Positions 6,062 to 10,156 of a stretch of 10,156 nucleotides of DNA are shown piece by piece (position 1 is the stretch's first letter; every line of letters begins with the position of its first letter). Below the pieces are notes generated by a model, which did not search any database, was not told where the DNA came from, and was given only the letters and a program-made list of their open reading frames with translations. The position numbers and the translations under genes are program-made. The stretch comes from Akkermansiaceae bacterium UBA5688. GTDB lineage: Bacteria > Verrucomicrobiota > Verrucomicrobiia > Verrucomicrobiales > Akkermansiaceae. The stretch spans positions 1 to 10,156 of the forward strand of contig DIHU01000125.1 of NCBI GenBank assembly GCA_002420315.1, in the 5' to 3' direction.

Positions 6062-7162
6062 ATGGATCCAAGGTATATTCAGCTTGCACAGCAACTCGTT
6101 CGCTATTCCACCGCTCTGAAAAAGGGTGAGAAGATCCTCCTCGACCTCGTTGATACGCCAGAAGATATGGCGGTCGCCTTAGTTCGCGAAGTTCGCTTGA
6201 GGAAAGGGGTGCCGTTTTTGCGACTTGGATCAAATCGTCTGAGTCGAGAAATGCTTATGGGTGCAACCGATGATCAATATCAAGCGACGTCTAAGCATCT
6301 CCTCAGTGAGATGAAGGATATGGATGCTTATATTGCGATTCGCGGATCTCATAATATTACCGAAACTAGCGATGTGCCCGCCAAGAAGATGGGCACGGCG
6401 ATGAAATATCTTCGGAAGGTTTTGGATCACCGAGTGAAAAAAACGAAATGGTGTGTCCTGCGTTGGCCACATCCCGCAATGGCGCAGCAGGCGGGAATGA
6501 GTACAGAAGCGTTTGAGAATTTTTACTTTGATGCCTGCTTACTTGACTATAAGAGCTACCTCCCCTCGATGAATGCCTTAAAGCGATTCATGGAGAAAGC
6601 TAATGAGGTCCATATCTTAGGGAATGGAACTGACCTTCGCTTTTCAATCAAGGATATGTCGGCGATTGCTTGTGGAGGGCAGAACAATATTCCAGATGGT
6701 GAGGTTTTTACGGCTCCAATTAAGGATTCGGTGGAAGGGGTGATTTATTACAATGCGCCTACCATTTACCGAGGAATCAGTTTCGACGGTATTAGGCTTA
6801 CTTTTGAAAAAGGTAAGATCATCAAGGCTGAGGCTGATGGTGGTATGACCCGTGAATTGAATAAGATTCTCGATAGTGATCTGGGGGCACGCTATATTGG
6901 TGAATTTGCGATCGGTTTTCATCCCATTGTTCGCGAGCCGATGCGGGATATTCTCTTTGATGAAAAAATTGCCGGAAGCTTTCATTTTACTCCAGGCCAG
7001 GCATACGAGGAGGCTGACAATGGAAATCGCTCTACAGTGCATTGGGATATGGTCAATATTCAGCGTAAGGACTACGGAGGAGGAGAGATTTACTTCGATG
7101 GAAAGCTTTTCCGTAAAGACGGGAAATTTCTGGCTAAGAGTCTCGAGAAGCTAAACGGTTGA
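6062..7162 (+). CDS. pepS: M29-family metallo-aminopeptidase
   Basis: This 366-residue protein is a cytoplasmic aminopeptidase of peptidase family M29 (AmpS/PepS/AmpT type). The family removes N-terminal residues with two metal ions. The expected ligand pattern is present in order: E214 in IPDGEVFTAP, E281 in GEFAIGFHP, H308 and Y315 in SFHFTPGQAY, then H327 and D329 in STVHWDMV. The C terminus, GGGEIYFDGKLFRKDGKF, matches the family's ending. The length is slightly under the roughly 400 residues usual for the family, mostly through a short N-terminal half. The ATG at 6062 is kept because MDPRYIQLAQQLVRYS begins as family members do; no Shine-Dalgarno is visible. It ends in TGA, 43 bases before hisD on the same strand, so the two may be co-transcribed. 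The link to histidine synthesis is probably only positional. Confidence 0.92.
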   Translation: MDPRYIQLAQQLVRYSTALKKGEKILLDLVDTPEDMAVALVREVRLRKGVPFLRLGSNRLSREMLMGATDDQYQATSKHLLSEMKDMDAYIAIRGSHNITETSDVPAKKMGTAMKYLRKVLDHRVKKTKWCVLRWPHPAMAQQAGMSTEAFENFYFDACLLDYKSYLPSMNALKRFMEKANEVHILGNGTDLRFSIKDMSAIACGGQNNIPDGEVFTAPIKDSVEGVIYYNAPTIYRGISFDGIRLTFEKGKIIKAEADGGMTRELNKILDSDLGARYIGEFAIGFHPIVREPMRDILFDEKIAGSFHFTPGQAYEEADNGNRSTVHWDMVNIQRKDYGGGEIYFDGKLFRKDGKFLAKSLEKLNG

Positions 7163-7205
7163 TCCAACAGCTTGTCCTTTTGATTATCCAAGCTTAGTAA
7201 CCGCC

Positions 7206-8495
7206 ATGAAGATTCTTACTTACGAGGACAAAGCCTACCCCGCTTTTGTCAAAAAGTTGTATCGCCGAGCGATCCCTAGCGATACCGTTTCGGATGCGGT
7301 GGCTGAAATTGTTTCCGAAGTGGCTCAGAGAGGAGATCGTGCTTTGATCGCTTTCGCGAAGAAATTTGATGGGGCGAGCCTCACTGCAAAGTCGTTAAAG
7401 GTGACCGATGCCGAATTGGAAGTGGCACGCAATTCTGTGAGCCGGGAAACGAAAGATGCCATCAAGTCGTCGTTGAAAAATATTCATGCTTTTGCGGCTC
7501 AGAGTCTTCGTAAGAACTGGAAAGCAAAGAATCCGCAAGGAGTAGAAGTGGGCGAGCGATTCGTACCTTTTGACCGAGTGGGGGTTTATGTGCCAGGTGG
7601 CAAAGCACCCTTGGTTTCGACTTCCCTGATGACGGCAGGATTTGCGCAAGCGGCAGGTGTGCCTGAAATTGTGGCGGCGACACCACCAGGACGAGATGGA
7701 AGAGTTAACTTCGATCTGTTGTATGCGCTCGAAGCCGCAGGCGCGACCGAGATTTACAAAGCTGGAGGGGCTCACGGAATTGCAGCGCTTTCGCTCGGAA
7801 CAAGATCGATAGCGCCGGTTGACAAGGTCTTCGGGCCTGGCAATAGCTTTGTAGTGGAAGCAAAGCGTCAGATGTTAGGGGCAGTTTCGATCGACCTCCT
7901 TCCTGGGCCAAGTGAGGTCTTAATTGCGTCTGATGCGACCGGGAATGCGTGCTTCTTAGCATCGGATCTTTTGGCTCAAGCGGAACACGGACCTGATTCT
8001 GTCGTTGGAGTGGTCACACATTCCAAAAGGCTGTTTAAAAAAATTCAGCGGGAGCTAGAGTTTCAGCTTAGTGAGACTCCTCGTCGTGAGATCGCAACCA
8101 AGGCCCTGAGGAAGGCTGGCTTTCTTTTGCTGACGAAATCAATGAGTGAATCGATTTCGATTGTAAATGATTGGGCGCCAGAGCACTTGGTTCTGGTAGC
8201 AAAGAACGAAGATAAATGGCTAGATCAGGTTCGCACAGCCGGCGCAATTTACGTAGGGAATTACTCAGCAGTAGCCGTTGGCGATTTCCTGGCTGGACCG
8301 AGTCATACCTTGCCAACCGAGGGCTCTGGACGCTCGTTTTCGGGCCTGCGGGCCGATCAATTCCAGCGGCGAGCGAGCGTGGTTCGGATGGACCAGAAGG
8401 CGGTGCGTAAATCGCAGAAGGTAGTTGAACATTTCGCCAAAATGGAAGGTTTACATGCTCACGGTCGCTCTGTGACTTTAAGGGCGGAAAGTTGA
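7206..8495 (+). CDS. hisD: Histidinol dehydrogenase
   Basis: HisD catalyses the last two steps of histidine synthesis, oxidising L-histidinol to histidine with two NAD+ and a bound zinc. At 429 residues it has the normal length. All catalytic and zinc positions are present: Q258 and H261 in LLAQAEHGPDS, E326 and H327 in WAPEHLVL, D360 in VGDFLAGPSHTLP, and H419 in GLHAHGRS. Other family stretches are VGVYVPGGKAPLVS, KAGGAHGIAAL, FGPGNSFVVEAKR and DLLPGPSEVL. The start is the ATG at 7206 with no strong Shine-Dalgarno. No other his genes are in the window, so it is not in a compact his operon here. It ends in TGA and faces the DsbD-like gene in convergent orientation. Confidence 0.97.
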   Translation: MKILTYEDKAYPAFVKKLYRRAIPSDTVSDAVAEIVSEVAQRGDRALIAFAKKFDGASLTAKSLKVTDAELEVARNSVSRETKDAIKSSLKNIHAFAAQSLRKNWKAKNPQGVEVGERFVPFDRVGVYVPGGKAPLVSTSLMTAGFAQAAGVPEIVAATPPGRDGRVNFDLLYALEAAGATEIYKAGGAHGIAALSLGTRSIAPVDKVFGPGNSFVVEAKRQMLGAVSIDLLPGPSEVLIASDATGNACFLASDLLAQAEHGPDSVVGVVTHSKRLFKKIQRELEFQLSETPRREIATKALRKAGFLLLTKSMSESISIVNDWAPEHLVLVAKNEDKWLDQVRTAGAIYVGNYSAVAVGDFLAGPSHTLPTEGSGRSFSGLRADQFQRRASVVRMDQKAVRKSQKVVEHFAKMEGLHAHGRSVTLRAES

Positions 8496-8564
8496 AGTTT
8501 CTTGAAGCGCAGAGATGAGTCAAAGTGACGAAAAAATGAGGTTCCGATAGCTTTATTTGAGTAG

Positions 8565-8585
8565 TGACAATTTGTGAAATTGTCA
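8565..8585. terminator. Perfect inverted repeat between convergent genes, possible bidirectional terminator
   Basis: The arms TGACAATTT (8565-8573) and AAATTGTCA (8577-8585) are perfectly complementary around GTG. The repeat lies 70 bases after hisD and 50 bases after the convergent DsbD-like gene, where terminators are expected. The stem is A/T-rich and no T-run follows directly on either strand; a T-run occurs only at about 8611-8618, beyond a weak GGT/ACC pairing. A protein-binding operator is also possible. The rest of the 139-base gap shows nothing else. Confidence 0.4.
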
Positions 8586-8634
8586 TGCGCTCAGGGTTAA
8601 AAGATTCACCTTTTTTTTAAAGGGAGCAACTTGG

Positions 8635-9453
8635 TTAGCGTTTGGGCTTGGCCTCGATTTCAAGGTGGCGGCCCCCAATTTTTAATACTCCAGGTATTGT
8701 GGTTTTGCCTTGAGGAGAGAATTCAGACCGAGCGATTTCAAGAGTGATTGATCCATCTTTTTCTGCTATGAACCTTTGTTCTTGATCGGAAGAGATTTGG
8801 CCGTCACTGGAAAAGAAATAGGCTTCTTCTAGCGGTTCCTTAAAATCACCTTGAAAACTGAGCGTAATCATTTTTTTGTCCGGTCTGCTTTTGAGGATGC
8901 CTTTGATATTATGATTTTGTAAGGGGAGTTCGCTGAATGCTTTTGATAGATGAGCCTTAGCGGACAATACAGCTTTTGGCTTCTTAGTTACTGGAAGCGT
9001 TATCGTAAAGGTCTCAAAGCCCGGGAAGCAGCCTTTGGCGCAGCACATCCACGCGGATTTTGCTTTAAAGTTTACCTCTTTGGTCGTGATTTGGTCCGGC
9101 GGTGTGATCTCTACGATTAGCGTCACGTCCCGCTCGTATCCATGGCAGGGGTATTTGGACATAAAGGTCTTCTCCGGATAGGGCCAACGGATTTCGGAAG
9201 CGGTGAATCCTTCGGGGAGTTGCCATTCGATTGAAGTAGCCATACCAACAATTCCGGGACTTTTCCAATAGGTATGGAAACCGGGAAGATGATGAATGTG
9301 CAAGCCAAGTGTCAGGGGTGTTCCAGGTGCTACTCCAGTAGCTTCTGATATAAGTCCAATTTCAAGACCCGGCCCGGTTAATTCAGGGTCTTCTTGCGCG
9401 CACGTAATATTTGCGAGTAAAAAAAAGTAGGCTGAGGGGGAAAGGACTTTCAT
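8635..9453 (-). CDS. Secreted DsbD N-terminal-domain-like (ScsB-like) protein
   Basis: A 272-residue protein with a signal peptide (MKVLSPSAYFFLLANITCAQ) and the pattern of the periplasmic N-terminal domain of DsbD/ScsB. Motifs are HHLPGFHTYWKSPGIVG, SIEWQLPEGFTASEIRWPYPE, and SAWMCCAKGCFPG. The last corresponds to the family's usual W-L-V-C-K-x-x-C-I-P and supplies C138 and C142. An extra Cys (C137) and C103 are present. In DsbD this domain passes electrons from the membrane to periplasmic partners. Here the membrane and thioredoxin domains are absent, so the protein stands alone and would need a separate electron donor. The start is supported by TAAGGAAAAG just before the ATG at 9453. It lies 52 bases after the LysM lipoprotein gene. 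It ends in TAA. Confidence 0.85.
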   Translation of the reverse strand: MKVLSPSAYFFLLANITCAQEDPELTGPGLEIGLISEATGVAPGTPLTLGLHIHHLPGFHTYWKSPGIVGMATSIEWQLPEGFTASEIRWPYPEKTFMSKYPCHGYERDVTLIVEITPPDQITTKEVNFKAKSAWMCCAKGCFPGFETFTITLPVTKKPKAVLSAKAHLSKAFSELPLQNHNIKGILKSRPDKKMITLSFQGDFKEPLEEAYFFSSDGQISSDQEQRFIAEKDGSITLEIARSEFSPQGKTTIPGVLKIGGRHLEIEAKPKR

Positions 9454-9505
9454 CTTTTCCTTACTATACTTGGTTCCACTACCTCTAATTTTCAGGAATC
9501 GGGTT

Positions 9506-9934
9506 CTATTTTGGAATCAGATAGGTTTTCCCTGCCCGGATCACGTCACTCCTGAGTCCATTTGCTTTTTTGATCTTTGAGACCGTTGTGCCATATTTTC
9601 GCGCTAAACCCCATAAGGTGTCTCCTTTTTTGACCAAATGTCTGATTCTTTTAGGTTTAACAACGACAGGTTTTGGTTTTGGTCTTGTTGTAGGAGCAGG
9701 ATTTGGATTGTAAATTGGTTTAGGATTGCTTGTAATGGTAGGTGCCGGTTTTGGGTCTCGGCCGCTCAATACTAGGGCAGGTTTTGGAGGGTTATCCGCC
9801 CACGCTTCGATGTAGTTTCCGTCTTCATCAAACGGCCCCATTTCCGGATTATAGGTCGTTCTAGATTTGGAACAGCTCACCATGCCAAAAATAACGAAAA
9901 AGGAACAGGGGATGATACAAATGCGCAGGCTCAT
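9506..9934 (-). CDS. LysM-domain lipoprotein
   Basis: This 142-residue protein has a lipoprotein signal peptide ending in the lipobox M-V-S-C (Cys 21) and then a short segment with GPFDEDGNYIEAWADNPP. A Pro/Lys-rich linker spans about residues 58-97, and one LysM domain covers 98-141 (HLVKKGDTLWGLARKYGTT, then a KIKKANGL core and AGKTYLIPK). LysM binds peptidoglycan N-acetylglucosamine chains, so the protein likely tethers the outer membrane or envelope to the cell wall. The linker is wall-spanning in style and shows no enzyme domain. I choose the ATG at 9934, which gives a clean signal peptide; the frame extends to a TTG at 9967. It is upstream of the DsbD-like gene on the same strand and may share its transcript. 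It ends in TAG. Confidence 0.88.
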   Translation of the reverse strand: MSLRICIIPCSFFVIFGMVSCSKSRTTYNPEMGPFDEDGNYIEAWADNPPKPALVLSGRDPKPAPTITSNPKPIYNPNPAPTTRPKPKPVVVKPKRIRHLVKKGDTLWGLARKYGTTVSKIKKANGLRSDVIRAGKTYLIPK

Positions 9935-9967
9935 TGAGGCAGAAAGTCTTTTTGGAGATAATCGCAA

Positions 9968-10156
9968 TTTCAGGAAATAGCGACGTTCGAGAAGTTAAAC
10001 CAGCAGTGGGCCTTTGTCGATCTGTGATCCATAGAAAACGCAAAAAATTCTTCGAGCAGGGGTGCTCTGATAAGTCTTAGTTTCTCGATTGGCGTTTAGG
10101 TTTGAATGGATGTTTAACTAGGTGATGAGATAATAAGAGGTGGCCCGCTTTATTTT
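9968..10156. other. Right-end stretch with no gene seen
   Basis: From the LysM gene to the window edge I find no open frame with a recognisable protein, no tRNA and no strong hairpin. It should contain the promoter of the minus-strand LysM/DsbD-like pair, but no -35/-10 pair at standard spacing stands out. Confidence 0.4.

Noticed and set aside
9463..9468. TATAGT on the minus strand as a -10 box for the DsbD-like gene.
   Set aside because: It lies too close to the Shine-Dalgarno and ATG and has no -35 partner at the right spacing.

Overview
The window looks like a piece of a bacterial chromosome of moderate GC content. Two short lipoproteins, one carrying a GPFDEDGNYIEAWADNPP-type segment, and a partial ebo cluster suggest Verrucomicrobiota or a relative in the PVC group. 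That placement is an inference from protein style; there is no rRNA marker here.

Layout. Positions 1-47 hold the 5' half of a tRNA-Ser(UGA) on the minus strand, cut by the window edge. From 186 to 4860 there is a minus-strand gene series, read from right to left: a DUF455 (ferritin-like) protein fused to an ATP-grasp-like domain, an ABM-type monooxygenase-like protein, a 93-residue protein I do not recognise, the TatD-like hydrolase EboB, and the TIM-barrel protein EboE. EboB overlaps the 93-residue gene by ATGA and has a strong Shine-Dalgarno. This is part of the ebo cluster, linked in cyanobacteria to moving a metabolite precursor to the periplasm. The UbiA-like EboC and the dehydroquinate-synthase-like EboD are not in the window.

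Divergently on the plus strand is msrA (4932-5708), an exported methionine sulfoxide reductase A. Its catalytic cysteine codon in the G-C-F-W-G motif is TGA. A hairpin fitting the published bacterial SECIS rules starts 12 bases after the TGA. The frame is open on both sides and TGA is a normal stop in at least five other genes here, so this is best read as a selenocysteine-containing MsrA. It is the main discovery of the window, and a standard gene caller would miss its first third. After it come a 67-residue lipoprotein, an M29 aminopeptidase and histidinol dehydrogenase (hisD).

Convergent to hisD, on the minus strand, are a secreted DsbD-N-terminal-like (ScsB-like) protein and, upstream of it, a LysM lipoprotein. 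A perfect 9-bp inverted repeat lies between the convergent genes. Several products act outside the cytoplasm: MsrA, the DsbD-like protein and both lipoproteins. An envelope thiol/selenol repair link between MsrA and the DsbD-like protein is possible, but it rests only on proximity and compartment.
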